Positions 37,401-46,490 of a stretch of 64,000 nt of DNA are shown piece after piece. The notes under the pieces were generated by a model that was not told the origin of the DNA, did no database searches, and saw only the letters and a list, made by a program, of their open reading frames with translations. Source of the stretch: Oceanospirillaceae bacterium. GTDB lineage: Bacteria; Pseudomonadota; Gammaproteobacteria; Pseudomonadales; Balneatricaceae. The first letter of the stretch is position 1; each line of letters opens with the position of its first letter. A program made the translations under genes and the position numbers. The DNA lies in contig JAPYOS010000006.1 in assembly GCA_029938085.1 (NCBI GenBank), positions 124,001 through 188,000 of the forward strand, given 5' to 3'.

Positions 37401-39206
37401 GTAGGGATGGGCATTAATAACCTTCACACCCATGCGCTCCAAGATGGGCAATACGTCGGACAAGGCCTTGGCTTTGCCGTGGCCAAACACTTTGAAACTT
37501 AAACTTTGATCATCTTGATGCAAAGAGCGGTATAAGTAGGTGGAAAGAGGCTTGTCGGTGTTAATTTTCTGCAACCGCATTAAGTCCATGACTGCGACTT
37601 GGGCAGAGAAGTTCTCTTGATAGGCCAGCGGGAAGGAAAGGGCGTATTGTTTGAACAGCTTATTGCCTTTGGCCTCACCCTGTTTATTGTTGAGTGCATG
37701 ATGTAAATGGTCAGTCCACGACAACATAGAATCACGCATTTGTTGCTCAATATCATCAATGTCGTAGGCCGTGTTATGAATGTCTTTGCCGTGTACCGTG
37801 AGCTGGATGCGCGCTAGAGGTTGTTCGGAGAACATGACGTTAAAGTCGACGCTCGTGCCATTGAATTCGCGCATTAAAATGGCTTGCATCTTAATTCGAA
37901 ATTGGGTGTTAAAGCGCTCCCTAGGCACGTATACCAAAGCGGTAGCAAAACGACCATAAGTGTCTAAACGCAAAAACAACCTTAAGTGATGGCGTTCCTG
38001 TGTTTCGATGACACCACGGATAATCGGGTACAACTCGTCCACGCTGGCTTGCAGCATTTCGTCACGCGGGTAGTGGTTTAATATGTGCTGTAGGGCTTTG
38101 CCTTTATGGCTGTTAGGCAGTAGCTCAATACGCTCTCGCAAGTCCTGTGCTTTACGGCGCAACAATGGGATTTCGTCAATACGGGCGGTATAGGCGGCGG
38201 AGGAATAGAGTCCAAAGAAACGATCTTCGCCCACCACATTGCCTTGATCATCAAATCGCTTAAGGCCAAGGTAGTCGAAGTTGACGGGTCTATGTACGGT
38301 TGAGCGGCTGGTGGACTTAGTCATCACTAGCATTTCAGGCACGAGGGCTAAGCCCGATTGATGTTGCGATAAAGTAGTGGGTAATAAGCTGTGTGGGCTG
38401 CAGTTGTCATCTCTAAAGCTACCTAACCCAGAACCCGCTTTTGGTGTCAGTTGGCAGAGGCCGGTTTTGGCATCTTTAGATAAGTCATAAGAACGATACC
38501 CTATAAAGGTAAAATGGTTGTCGGCCACCCAGCGTAAAAAGGCCACGTTTTCTGCTAAGTCTTCTGGGGTTACAGGTAGCTTTTGTGTTTCTAAAGTGTT
38601 GATAATTGACACCAATTTGGTGCGCATGGGTTGCCAATCGTCAACCACCAAGTTCACGTCGCTGATCACGCTAGTTAAGGTGTCAATAATCTCCTGCACC
38701 GAAGAGGCGTCTGTTTGCTGGTCAATTTCAAAGCGCATCATGGCTTCTAAGCTGGCGCTATCGGCCTTGCCCGTGAAGGGTGTGATGTTGGTGGCTTTGC
38801 CCTTGTTGTCGCGCTCAACGGCGACTACCGGGTGTGTGGTGGTATGTATGGTATGGCCTAGATGACCTAAGGCATTGGTAATCGAGGACACCAAAAAAGC
38901 TTTGTCGTCACAAATAATATCAACTGTGGTGTGGCTGGTGTGCCACTGTTGCTCGTCGTAGTTGGGATTGTAAACACGAATTTTTACTTCGGCCGGTTGG
39001 CGCTGTTTAGCACAGTCCCATAGGCTAGCAATAGCACCGTAAAGGTTGTCGGTGTCAAATTGGATCAATTCTGCGGGGATACTCTCGGCAAAATATAGGC
39101 GAGCTAATTGTTGCATGGTTTTGCCATTGGTTTTGTTTTGGCGTGTGTTAATGAGGTCGCAAACTAAATCGATAGCGTTGTTTTTCTTATCCGTGAGGGT
39201 GCGCAT
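34401..39206 (-). CDS. gdhB: Large NAD-specific glutamate dehydrogenase
   Basis: A 1601-aa enzyme of the 180-kDa NAD-GDH class. The N-terminal half holds ACT-like regulatory regions. The catalytic domain lies in the second half, with VIVPLGAKGGFVCK near residue 850 carrying the active-site lysine region and VVGVGDMAGDVFGNGML in the nucleotide-binding part. It deaminates glutamate to 2-oxoglutarate, yielding NADH and ammonium. In Pseudomonas aeruginosa the orthologue is arginine-induced through ArgR. Here it directly precedes astC by 49 bases and diverges from an ArgR-like gene, which is strong context for arginine catabolism. AAGGA precedes the start. Confidence 0.97.
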   Translation of the reverse strand: MRTLTDKKNNAIDLVCDLINTRQNKTNGKTMQQLARLYFAESIPAELIQFDTDNLYGAIASLWDCAKQRQPAEVKIRVYNPNYDEQQWHTSHTTVDIICDDKAFLVSSITNALGHLGHTIHTTTHPVVAVERDNKGKATNITPFTGKADSASLEAMMRFEIDQQTDASSVQEIIDTLTSVISDVNLVVDDWQPMRTKLVSIINTLETQKLPVTPEDLAENVAFLRWVADNHFTFIGYRSYDLSKDAKTGLCQLTPKAGSGLGSFRDDNCSPHSLLPTTLSQHQSGLALVPEMLVMTKSTSRSTVHRPVNFDYLGLKRFDDQGNVVGEDRFFGLYSSAAYTARIDEIPLLRRKAQDLRERIELLPNSHKGKALQHILNHYPRDEMLQASVDELYPIIRGVIETQERHHLRLFLRLDTYGRFATALVYVPRERFNTQFRIKMQAILMREFNGTSVDFNVMFSEQPLARIQLTVHGKDIHNTAYDIDDIEQQMRDSMLSWTDHLHHALNNKQGEAKGNKLFKQYALSFPLAYQENFSAQVAVMDLMRLQKINTDKPLSTYLYRSLHQDDQSLSFKVFGHGKAKALSDVLPILERMGVKVINAHPYSIKSEAGLNQWIIDFVIQIDAQVNLEGANAKERFQDAFGQIYNGRVANDRFNSLVLAANLTWQQIILVRAISSYLHQIQVPFSQTYMQSTLMRNAGITHTLVRLFEARFNPQAQADASTITQLQEDIGLALEQVSNLDEDRIVKYFLACIMSMLRTNYYQTDSNGQAHQYLSCKLDPSHIPGVPLPLPKYEIFVYSTWVEGVHLRGGKVARGGLRWSDRKEDYRTEVLGLVKAQMVKNAVIVPLGAKGGFVCKQLPTTQDREVLMAEVIRSYSTFIQALLDVTDNIVDKQVVAPKQVVRYDDDDPYLVVAADKGTATFSDLANSISETNNFWLGDAFASGGANGYDHKKMGITARGAWESVKRLFAEQGRDCQTQDFTVVGVGDMAGDVFGNGMLLSEHICLQAAFNHLHIFIDPTPNAAKSFVERQRLFNLPRSSWSDYEQQLISKGGGIFERSAKSIALSPQIQTMMGTDAKKMTPNELIHALLKMPVDLFWNGGIGTYVKASSENHSDIGDPANDNLRVNGNQLGAKVIGEGGNLGFSQHGRIEFAQAGGYINTDAIDNSAGVDSSDHEVNIKILLSQLVDAGDMTMKQRNTLLASMTDEVGDLVLSHNYHQSLVLSIAQDQACTHLSDHKRLIHSLEKQGRLNRALEGLPDDANMDERARLQQGLTRPEIAVLLAYSKMRLFDELMAADIGNDAYLASNLEHYFPKVLSKKYAAAMGSHPLRSEIIATHVTNQMGNRMGSTFCNYLQEEMGAEAGDMARAFTAACDIVDANSLWQELDRVTLMLDYSKSMALHKNIQTLLEDLTLWLLSHHEGESIQAMVDQHQQPMQDYTSQLADLLPPTAAERIQAHAQQLTQSGLDIGISQRLSQLEFLYHGLDVAQVARQCASQVSTAAQTWYSLYERFQGDWINQAIANLPSQDQWQRKARASLKHEFEASLAQLTQSVMSSDQSQAWEQRNQDVIERCLNLFSELQANSDINLAMLSVAVREIAKLKAR

Positions 39207-39399
39207 TTAGGTTTCCTTGAGTCAAAGCACGATATACGAAACTGCCAGCTACTATTATTCAAGAAACACACGCTCTGCACTAGGGGGTAAGTTGAGATAG
39301 TGCGACCCTATTTGTTGGGAAAATGACATTCCACGGCTTAGATCGGGCTTTATGACCTTTTTGTGCCCTCCTATGAGGATTCAGTGTATCCTTTAGTCT

Positions 39400-40395
39400 A
39401 TGTCCGAGACCCCAATAAATCACACCGTAGGTTTGCTGCTTTTACCGCAGGCGAGTTTGAGCCATTATGGCCAAATAGCCGAGTTGTTATTGCACGCTAA
39501 CCGCATTTTAGAACGCCCGCATTATCGTCAACGGGTGTTGTCTGTAGGCGGTGATTGTGTGCTGGGAGCAGCGCCAGACTACCTTGCCAGTGAAAAGCTT
39601 GAAACCTTATTTTTAATTGGCGACTTACTCGTGCCGACGGCAGCCGATGCCATGTTAGAACGTTGGTTATTGCAGCAAGCCAAGTCGGGCGTGCAGATTT
39701 TGGCCATCGGCACGGGTATTATGCCGTTGGCGAATGCGGGTTTGTTAAACGGTAAACGAGCCTGTTGTCACTGGTCTAGTATCGAAGCCTTGCGCGTGAC
39801 CTACCCAGACGTTATGTGGAGTCATCATTTATTTGAGGCAGAACAGCAGTTGCTCACCTGTGCCGGTGGGGCGTCTACTACGGATCTCATGTTGTCATGG
39901 TTAGGGCAGCAACAAGACTTGGATTTGGCAGTGCACCTGTCGGAATGGTTTTTGGTGGAACGTATGCGGCCCCAAGATGCGCAGCAACGTATCCCGCTCA
40001 AGGCCCGTATCGGCACCAGTCAGCCCAAACTCATTGAAGCTGTGACGCTGATGGAAACCAATATTGAAGAACCCTTGTCACCCGACGATTTAGCGTACCA
40101 CGTGGGCCTTTCTCGGCGTCATTTAGAGCGTTTATTTAAGAAACATTTAGACAGTGTGCCATCACGCTTTTATTTGCAACTGAGGCTGGACAAGGCACGG
40201 CAAATGTTACGTGACACAGACAGGTCTATCGTAGAAGTGGGTATGGCCTGTGGTTTTTCCTCCGCCAGCCACTTTAGCACCACCTACCGCACCCACTTCA
40301 ATCTAACGCCACGTCAAGAACGTGGCCGTGCAACACATGTGGAGTCGACACCAAGTTGGAGCCATTCAGTGGCGATTCAGCGTCGTTTAGATTAA
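39400..40395 (+). CDS. argR: AraC-family arginine regulator, ArgR-like
   Basis: A 331-aa regulator with an N-terminal DJ-1/PfpI-like (GATase1) domain (about 8-185) and a C-terminal AraC double HTH (about 215-315) including LAYHVGLSRRHLERLFKKHL and VGMACGFSSASHFSTTYR. The length and architecture match ArgR of Pseudomonas aeruginosa, an AraC-type protein unrelated to enteric ArgR that activates the aru operon and gdhB in response to arginine. It is divergent from gdhB across 193 bases. Ligand recognition cannot be proved from sequence. A clear Shine-Dalgarno near the ATG is lacking. Confidence 0.88.
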   Translation: MSETPINHTVGLLLLPQASLSHYGQIAELLLHANRILERPHYRQRVLSVGGDCVLGAAPDYLASEKLETLFLIGDLLVPTAADAMLERWLLQQAKSGVQILAIGTGIMPLANAGLLNGKRACCHWSSIEALRVTYPDVMWSHHLFEAEQQLLTCAGGASTTDLMLSWLGQQQDLDLAVHLSEWFLVERMRPQDAQQRIPLKARIGTSQPKLIEAVTLMETNIEEPLSPDDLAYHVGLSRRHLERLFKKHLDSVPSRFYLQLRLDKARQMLRDTDRSIVEVGMACGFSSASHFSTTYRTHFNLTPRQERGRATHVESTPSWSHSVAIQRRLD

Positions 40396-40424
40396 CTGTA
40401 CAACCTTAATTAATGGAGTCACTT

Positions 40425-41015
40425 ATGGATATTTTTGCGGCCGCAACCCTGCTGTTTTTAGTCATGGACCCGTTGGGCAATATTCCGCTGTTTTTGTCGG
40501 TGTTAAAACAAGTGCCAGAAGCAAGGCAGCGCTTAGTATTGCGCCGTGAATTGTTAATTGCGTATGTGGTGCTGTTATTGTTTTTAGTGCTGGGACCTCA
40601 CATTTTGGAATTTTTACAGGTGTCTCAAGAAGCCATCCGTATTGGTGGTGGCATTGTCTTGTTTTTGATTGCCTTAAAAATGATTTTTCCCAAAGAGGAC
40701 GGCTTATTGGGCAAAACCCCCGATGGCGAACCGTTTATTGTGCCCTTAGCCATTCCACTTATGGCCGGACCGTCGAGCTTAGCCATGATTATGTTGATGC
40801 GTAAATCGGCAGAAGGTCAATGGCTAGAGTTATGGTTGGCCGTGACTGCTGCATGGCTAGTGTCGGCGGTTATTTTGTTAGCCTCGCGCCGCTTATACAG
40901 CTTGCTGGGCGAGAAAGGCCTGATCGCCATAGAACGCCTCATGGGCATGGTGCTGATTATAATGGCAGTACAAATGTTGCTGGAAGGCACGGCACAATAC
41001 CTACACCTACGATAG
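40425..41015 (+). CDS. MarC/YhgN-family membrane protein
   Basis: A 196-aa protein with six predicted membrane segments. It contains LFLVMDPLGNIPLFLSVL near the start and FIVPLAIPLMAGPSSLAMIML, both signatures of the MarC family; similarity is greatest to E. coli YhgN. The family is annotated as transporters (NAAT) but the function is unproven. I chose ATG 40425, which has GGAG seven bases upstream; the ATG at 40413 overlaps that site. It is 29 bases downstream of argR and may be co-transcribed. Confidence 0.9.
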   Translation: MDIFAAATLLFLVMDPLGNIPLFLSVLKQVPEARQRLVLRRELLIAYVVLLLFLVLGPHILEFLQVSQEAIRIGGGIVLFLIALKMIFPKEDGLLGKTPDGEPFIVPLAIPLMAGPSSLAMIMLMRKSAEGQWLELWLAVTAAWLVSAVILLASRRLYSLLGEKGLIAIERLMGMVLIIMAVQMLLEGTAQYLHLR

Positions 41016-41158
41016 GCGGCCATGGATGCCCATCAACGGTGGCTGGAGCTAGAAGCTACTTTGATGTCGCATCAAGATAGACGCTGCGCCAGTTAATGGC
41101 CCATAGTGCGAAGCTAATGAGTTAACCGCGTGGCCAGACCACGGCAAAGGTAGTGAGC

Positions 41159-42547
41159 ATGAGTTTAAGCGTCTTCGACTTGATGAAAATAGGCATCGGG
41201 CCTTCTAGTTCCCACACAGTAGGGCCCATGCGTGCGGCCTTGGCGTTTGTGGAACAGCTTAAAGCTGAAGCTAAGCTGACGCAAGTGGCACGGATTAAAG
41301 GTGAGCTGTTTGGTTCTCTAGGCGCCACAGGTAAAGGCCATGCTAGCGATATTGCAGTAATCCTTGGCTTGTTGGGTGAAGCGCCGGACACCATTGACCC
41401 TCCCCAAGTACACCCCATGTTGGCAGAGATAGAGGCTAATGAACGCTTGCCGTTGATGCGCGAGCACGAGATTGAGTTTATTCAGCATCGCGATGTTATT
41501 CTTAATCTTGAAGAGTCGCTGCCGTATCACCCCAATGGCATGACCATGAGTGCGTTTGACGCCGCCGGTGCGCTAGTACTGGAAATGTCTTACTACTCGG
41601 TGGGTGGTGGTTTTATCGTAGATGAAACAGCAGCCAAAGCCGACGCCATACCGGTTGACGATGATCAGCCGCAGATGCCTTTCCCATTTACCTCCGGTGT
41701 TGAACTGCTTGCTCATTGTGACGCAACGGGCAAAAGTATCAGCGCTATCATGATGGAAAATGAAAAAACATGGCGCACAGAAGAAGAAATTAAGAGCCAG
41801 TTGCTACATATGTGGCAAGTGATGAAGGAGTGTGTGCATAACGGCTGTCATACCAGCGGCGTATTGCCCGGTGGACTGAACGTTAAGCGACGTGCTGCAG
41901 ACCTGTTTCAAAAACTCAGTAGCTTGGGCTCGGTGAAAGTTATTACGCCACAGTTGTCGGCCATGGATTGGGTTAATTTGTATGCCATGGCGGTGAACGA
42001 AGAAAATGCCGCCGGTGGACGTATTGTTACGGCACCTACCAACGGTGCCGCCGGGATTATGCCCGCAGTTATGCATTACTACGACAATTTTTACCCTAAT
42101 GCCGATGATGACGGTATCGTGCGCTTTATGTTGGCCGCTGCAGCCGTGGGTATTTTGTGTAAGTTAAATGCCTCTATTTCTGGTGCCGAAGTGGGTTGCC
42201 AAGGCGAGGTAGGTAGTGCTTGTGCAATGGCCGCCGCAGGTTTGGCAGAAGTGATTGGTGGCACCCCGCGTCAGGTGGAGAATGCCGCTGAAATTGGCAT
42301 GGAACACAACCTAGGTTTAACCTGTGATCCGATTGCGGGTTTAGTGCAGGTGCCTTGTATCGAACGCAACGCCATGGGGTCTATTAAAGCCATTAATGCT
42401 GCCCATATGGGTATGCGCGGTGATGGTGAGCACTTGGTGTCGTTGGACGACGTGATTAAAACCATGCGTGAAACCGGAGCCGACATGCAAGAAAAGTATA
42501 AAGAAACTTCCCGCGGAGGCCTCGCAGTTAACGTTACTAACTGCTAA
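41159..42547 (+). CDS. sdaA: L-serine dehydratase (iron-sulfur, single-chain)
   Basis: A 462-aa enzyme that deaminates serine to pyruvate and ammonium. It begins [24 protein letters not shown], typical for SdaA. The N-terminal beta-type domain is fused to the catalytic alpha domain, where cysteines in [15 protein letters not shown] and [10 protein letters not shown] are expected to hold the oxygen-sensitive [4Fe-4S] cluster together with a C-terminal Cys (the protein ends in NC). ATG 41159 with AAAGG eight bases upstream is preferred over GTG 41153. The following gene encodes a likely regulator. Confidence 0.96.
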   Translation: MSLSVFDLMKIGIGPSSSHTVGPMRAALAFVEQLKAEAKLTQVARIKGELFGSLGATGKGHASDIAVILGLLGEAPDTIDPPQVHPMLAEIEANERLPLMREHEIEFIQHRDVILNLEESLPYHPNGMTMSAFDAAGALVLEMSYYSVGGGFIVDETAAKADAIPVDDDQPQMPFPFTSGVELLAHCDATGKSISAIMMENEKTWRTEEEIKSQLLHMWQVMKECVHNGCHTSGVLPGGLNVKRRAADLFQKLSSLGSVKVITPQLSAMDWVNLYAMAVNEENAAGGRIVTAPTNGAAGIMPAVMHYYDNFYPNADDDGIVRFMLAAAAVGILCKLNASISGAEVGCQGEVGSACAMAAAGLAEVIGGTPRQVENAAEIGMEHNLGLTCDPIAGLVQVPCIERNAMGSIKAINAAHMGMRGDGEHLVSLDDVIKTMRETGADMQEKYKETSRGGLAVNVTNC

Positions 42548-42569
42548 TTCTGTTATTCTTGCTGCCGAA

Positions 42570-42582
42570 GGTGATTATCACC
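42570..42582. promoter_or_regulatory. Palindromic operator candidate before the XRE-cupin gene
   Basis: GGTGATTATCACC is a perfect palindrome around a central base. It lies between sdaA and the XRE-cupin gene, 26 bases before the ATG, in a position that could overlap a promoter. It is a natural autoregulatory site for an HTH dimer; binding is inferred only. Confidence 0.5.
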
Positions 42583-42607
42583 AAAATTAGTCAGCACGGA
42601 GAAGTAC

Positions 42608-43222
42608 ATGTCTAGACTGCGCCCAGAGGCGGGTATATTACCTCCCGTTGCTAGCCCCATTGCTCAGCAAGCCAGTTTTGGTGAGCGGCTGCGGGCGTTA
42701 CGCCAAGCCCGGAAAATGACCTTGCAACAGGCCAGCAAGGAGACCGGCGTTGCCCAATCGACCTTGTCGAAGATGGAAAACAACCAGCTTTCTCCCACCT
42801 TTAATTTGATGCAAAAGCTGGCCGTGGGCTTAGGCATAGACATGCCTCAGTTGTTTGCGCCCGTGCATGAAGCCCGTATTTCTGGGCGTCGCAGTGTCAC
42901 CAGAAAACAACAAGGCCGAGAGCACCTCACCGCCACTTATGAACATGAATTGCTGGCCACCGAACTTGATTCTAAACGTATGGTGCCGTTTAAAAGCCGT
43001 GTGCGGGCTCGTAACCTAGATGAGTTTGGTGGCTGGGTTAGACATGAAGGTGAAGAGTTGCTACTGGTTCTTGAAGGCGACGTATTGGTATATACCGAAG
43101 AATATGAGCCTCTACCGCTTAGCGAAGGCGACAGCACTTATTTTGACAGCACGATGGGTCATGCTGTGGTGTCTGTCAGCAAAGACGACGCGTTGGTGCT
43201 TTGGGTGTGTGTGGCACAATGA
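42608..43222 (+). CDS. XRE-family regulator with C-terminal cupin
   Basis: A 204-aa transcription factor. An HTH_3/XRE domain (about 26-80) with LRQARKMTLQQASKETGVAQSTLSKMEN-type features is followed by a small cupin ligand-binding domain (about 130-204, including HEGEELLLVLEGDV). Such XRE-cupin proteins often control neighbouring amino acid or polyamine genes, so sdaA is a reasonable target. The gene has GGAGAAG as a ribosome binding site, and its stop overlaps the rdgB start (ATGA). A palindrome lies just upstream. Confidence 0.9.
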   Translation: MSRLRPEAGILPPVASPIAQQASFGERLRALRQARKMTLQQASKETGVAQSTLSKMENNQLSPTFNLMQKLAVGLGIDMPQLFAPVHEARISGRRSVTRKQQGREHLTATYEHELLATELDSKRMVPFKSRVRARNLDEFGGWVRHEGEELLLVLEGDVLVYTEEYEPLPLSEGDSTYFDSTMGHAVVSVSKDDALVLWVCVAQ

Positions 43223-43818
43223 GACAAGTTGTATTGGCCAGTGGCAACGCAGGTAAACTTAAAGAATTTGGTCAGTGTTTAGCGCCGCTGGGTATTGAAC
43301 TGGTGGCTCAAAGTCAGTTTGTGAGTCAAGAAGTCGAAGAAACGGGCCTTTCTTTTGTCGAAAATGCCATCCTTAAAGCCCGTCACGCGGCGGCTGCATC
43401 GGGCTTGCCTGCACTTGCTGATGATTCTGGTTTAGAGGTTGACGCGTTGCACGGTGCACCGGGTATTTACTCGGCACGCTACGCGGGGTCGGCGTTATCC
43501 GGCGCTGCCAAAGATGCGGCCAACAGCGCCCACTTAATAGCAAATTTGCAACATGTACCTAGCCATCAACGTAACGCTCGGTTTCAATGTGTCTTGGTGT
43601 ACATGCGCCATGCACAAGACCCTACGCCGCTGATCTTCCAAGCGGCATGGGAAGGTGTGATTATGGACACACCACAAGGGGATTATGGTTTTGGATACGA
43701 CCCTATTTTTCAGGTGTTAGAAAAAGGCTGCCGTGCGGCTCAACTCACCCCAGAGCAAAAAATATCCATTAGCCATCGGGGTCAAGCTTTGGCGCAATTA
43801 CAACGGGCCTTGGTTTAG
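43219..43818 (+). CDS. rdgB: Non-canonical purine NTP pyrophosphatase (RdgB/HAM1)
   Basis: A 199-aa house-cleaning enzyme that hydrolyses dITP, ITP and XTP to monophosphates, keeping damaged purines out of DNA and RNA. It has the family motifs VLASGNAGKLKEF (5-17), FVENAILKARHAA, ADDSGLEVDAL and GDYGFGYDPIF, then SHRGQAL near the end. ATG 43219 overlaps the regulator stop by four bases; the longer frame from TTG 43201 is unlikely. hemW follows after 18 bases. Confidence 0.96.
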   Translation: MRQVVLASGNAGKLKEFGQCLAPLGIELVAQSQFVSQEVEETGLSFVENAILKARHAAAASGLPALADDSGLEVDALHGAPGIYSARYAGSALSGAAKDAANSAHLIANLQHVPSHQRNARFQCVLVYMRHAQDPTPLIFQAAWEGVIMDTPQGDYGFGYDPIFQVLEKGCRAAQLTPEQKISISHRGQALAQLQRALV

Positions 43819-43836
43819 CGGCCTAGAGTAACATTG

Positions 43837-44979
43837 ATGTACACATTGCCTGCCTTAAGTCTCTATATTCATATCCCTTGGTGTGTGCGTAAATGCCCCT
43901 ATTGTGATTTTAATTCACACGCTACTCAAGCGGGTGAAGACATTCCTGAAGCCGCTTATATCGCGGCCTTATTACAAGACTTGGCCGTCGAACTCAAGGC
44001 CGTTGCAGGGCGCCGCTTACACAGTGTTTTTATAGGTGGCGGCACACCTAGCCTTATGAGCGCTGCGGGCATTGGCGAAGTATTAACCTTTGTTAAAACC
44101 CATATCGACTGCGAAAGCGATATGGAAGTCACGCTAGAGGCTAACCCAGGCACCTTTGAACAGGCTAAATTTGCAGGCTTTCTTGAGCAGGGCGTGAATC
44201 GCTTATCCATTGGGGTGCAAAGTTTTGATGATGATTGCTTGCAGGCGTTGGGGCGTATCCATAGCGCCAGGCAAGCCAAACTTGCCATTGGCAAAGCTCA
44301 GGCTTTGGGCTTTGAGCGTATCAACCTAGACCTTATGCATGGTTTACCCGGGCAAACGCTGGCGAGCGGCCTCGCAGACCTACAACAAGCCCTCGACTTT
44401 GGCACCGACCATTTATCTTGGTATCAACTCACCATAGAACCCAATACCGAATTTTATAGCCGGCCACCAAACTTGCCAGACGAAGATGTGCTGGTGGATA
44501 TTCAGGATCAGGGCCAAGTCTTAATCGAAGCTGCTGGCTTGTCTCAATACGAAATTTCTGCCTATTCAAAACCCGCAAGCCAAGCGAGGCATAATCTTAA
44601 CTATTGGCGTTTTGGTGATTACGTAGGCGTAGGCGCTGGTGCCCATGGCAAGGTGAGCTATTGGCAGGACGGCAACATGGTGATAGAGCGGCGGGTAAAG
44701 TTACGCCAGCCTAAGGCCTACATGAGCGCGATTAACGCCTTATCTTCTAGCCATATAGTGACCCCAGAAGAACTGCAGTTAGAGTTTTTTATGAATGCGC
44801 TGCGCCTTCAGGCAGGGGTGTCGACTGACGACTATTTGGCTAATACAGGGCAGGCTTTGACGTCTGTAACAGACGCACTAGCATCAGCTCGAAAAGCAGG
44901 ACTAATGATGCCCGATCGGCTTCAGGCTAGCCCTTTGGGTTGGCGGTTTCTTAATGATTTGCTGACTTATTTTGAGTAG
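43837..44979 (+). CDS. hemW: Radical SAM heme chaperone HemW
   Basis: A 380-aa radical SAM protein with the cluster motif C16-VRK-C20-PY-C23 and an aromatic/Phe tail as in HemW (CDFNSH). It is not an oxygen-independent coproporphyrinogen oxidase despite similarity to HemN: it carries the short HemW-type N-terminus. HemW delivers heme to respiratory enzymes. The second of two adjacent start codons (ATG 43837, after TTG 43834) is chosen. It ends one base from the oppositely oriented DUF4426 gene. Confidence 0.94.
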   Translation: MYTLPALSLYIHIPWCVRKCPYCDFNSHATQAGEDIPEAAYIAALLQDLAVELKAVAGRRLHSVFIGGGTPSLMSAAGIGEVLTFVKTHIDCESDMEVTLEANPGTFEQAKFAGFLEQGVNRLSIGVQSFDDDCLQALGRIHSARQAKLAIGKAQALGFERINLDLMHGLPGQTLASGLADLQQALDFGTDHLSWYQLTIEPNTEFYSRPPNLPDEDVLVDIQDQGQVLIEAAGLSQYEISAYSKPASQARHNLNYWRFGDYVGVGAGAHGKVSYWQDGNMVIERRVKLRQPKAYMSAINALSSSHIVTPEELQLEFFMNALRLQAGVSTDDYLANTGQALTSVTDALASARKAGLMMPDRLQASPLGWRFLNDLLTYFE

Positions 44980-44980
44980 C

Positions 44981-45427
44981 TTACTGTTCCAAGTAGAAGG
45001 TTTGTCTAAACTTTAACGGTATCGGTTTGGCATTTAGGTCGGGCTGCACGGTTAATTCGAAACGCCACATTTCTTCTTCGGTAAAACGTAGCTGCGCAAT
45101 ATAGTAGATGGCGTTTGGCTCTTTTATTTGTAAAAACTCTAACGGCAACACTTGGCCAAGAATGTTAGTACGTGTGCCGCTAACCACAGCGGGTAGTGGT
45201 CGCATCGTCTGTCTATCAATCACAGAAATATTCAATAAGGCGCGATTTCTTGCGCGCGTAAAACCATAGGTTTGGGCGAGCTCTGGCGTCACCATCATGG
45301 TATTAAATGCGTTGTAGTGAATATCATATTTTTGGCTATGAATGGCTTGTTCTGCATAACTGGGCAATGCCAAAGAGGCTAGTAATACAGCACAGATAAA
45401 GCTAAGGTGGCGGATCGAATGCATCAT
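44981..45427 (-). CDS. Secreted DUF4426 protein
   Basis: A 148-aa protein with a cleavable signal peptide (cleavage after PSYA, about residue 25) and a compact beta-rich domain that matches DUF4426: IHSQKYDIHYNAFNTM and the tail FRQTFYLEQ. In pseudomonads a DUF4426 gene lies next to rdgB-hemW and metXW; metXW is absent here. Function is unknown; a periplasmic location is inferred. A second Met follows the first directly. Confidence 0.85.
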   Translation of the reverse strand: MMHSIRHLSFICAVLLASLALPSYAEQAIHSQKYDIHYNAFNTMMVTPELAQTYGFTRARNRALLNISVIDRQTMRPLPAVVSGTRTNILGQVLPLEFLQIKEPNAIYYIAQLRFTEEEMWRFELTVQPDLNAKPIPLKFRQTFYLEQ

Positions 45428-45534
45428 GGGCTGGCTTCTTACCTTCTACGATATAAGTCTTTATTGAAGGCCTAATTGTGCGTGATGCGTGGCAAAAAGT
45501 AAAAACAAAACATTGCAAACTGCAGGTCAAGAAT

Positions 45535-45648
45535 ATGATGAAAAAAATATTGGTCGGACTAGGCGCAGTCATCACCGTCCTACTGTTAGGTCTATCTGCG
45601 ACCGATAATATGCACCTTATTGAAAGTTTTAGATCGGCCTATTTTTAG
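45535..45648 (+). CDS. Small single-pass membrane peptide
   Basis: A 37-aa open frame with two Met codons, KK, then a hydrophobic segment of about 18 residues (ILVGLGAVITVLLLGLSA) and a short tail ending in SFRSAYF. It is shorter than usual ORF cut-offs. The shape (positive N-terminus, one helix, short tail) and its place 27 bases ahead of the SDR gene on the same strand suggest a real small protein. The ribosome binding site is weak (GCAGG). Function is unknown. Confidence 0.5.
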   Translation: MMKKILVGLGAVITVLLLGLSATDNMHLIESFRSAYF

Positions 45649-45675
45649 AGTCATTGACTGATAAGGAAACCTAAT

Positions 45676-46419
45676 ATGGGTAATATTCTCGTTACTGGTG
45701 CCAGCCGGGGTATCGGTGCTGCAACTGCAAAAATGCTGGCGGCTAGAGGCCACAACGTGTGTGTTAATTACCACAAGCAGAAACGCAAAGCTGAGCAACT
45801 GGTTACTCAGATTCAGCAGTTGGGTGTGGGTGCTATTGCAGTACAGGCTGATGTTTCTCAAGAGCAGGAGGTATTGGCATTATTTCAATGTATGGATGAG
45901 CAGCTTGGTCCAATCACGGGTTTAGTCAATAATGCGGGTATGTTGTTACCTCAAATGCCAGTGGAGCAGATGGATGCGCAGCGTATTAATCAATTGCTAA
46001 CCACCAATGTCACGAGTTACTTTTTATGCTGTCGAGAAGCGATCAAACGTATGGCGCTAAAGCATGGAGGCCAAGGCGGCGCTATCGTTAACGTATCTTC
46101 TGCCGCATCTCGATTGGGTGCCGCTGGCGAATATGTGGATTACGCCGCTACCAAAGGTGCTATAGATACCCTCACTATTGGCCTATCCAAAGAAGTGGCT
46201 TTAGAGTCAATTCGCGTTAACTGCGTGAGGCCTGGGTTTATTGCGACCGACATGCATGCCGATGGCGGCGAACCTAACCGCATTGAGCGGGTCAAAAATG
46301 CCATCCCTATGGGCCGTGGTGGTCAACCGGACGAAGTTGCCAGTGCTATAGTATGGTTATTGTCCGACGAAGCATCCTACGTGACAGGCTCATTTACCGA
46401 CATCGCTGGTGGCCGCTAG
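45676..46419 (+). CDS. SDR-family oxidoreductase (FabG-like)
   Basis: A 247-aa classical short-chain dehydrogenase. The cofactor motif is TGASRGIG (7-14), then NNAG (85-88), the catalytic Ser at 141/142 and Y156-AAT-K160. It would reduce or oxidise a small substrate with NAD(P)H. FabG itself normally lies in the fab operon, so this is more likely a paralogue with unknown substrate. AAGGAAA precedes the ATG. Confidence 0.9.
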   Translation: MGNILVTGASRGIGAATAKMLAARGHNVCVNYHKQKRKAEQLVTQIQQLGVGAIAVQADVSQEQEVLALFQCMDEQLGPITGLVNNAGMLLPQMPVEQMDAQRINQLLTTNVTSYFLCCREAIKRMALKHGGQGGAIVNVSSAASRLGAAGEYVDYAATKGAIDTLTIGLSKEVALESIRVNCVRPGFIATDMHADGGEPNRIERVKNAIPMGRGGQPDEVASAIVWLLSDEASYVTGSFTDIAGGR

Positions 46420-46490
46420 CAAATCAATATGAGACACTATAGGCATGATTTTTGAATGCCGTGATGGTTGGCTAAAGGTGAGTTGAGTTT

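Noticed and set aside
39207-39399. ArgR-binding repeats between gdhB and argR
   Set aside because: I found only one weak GGTCGC-like half-site; it is not enough to mark a regulatory site.
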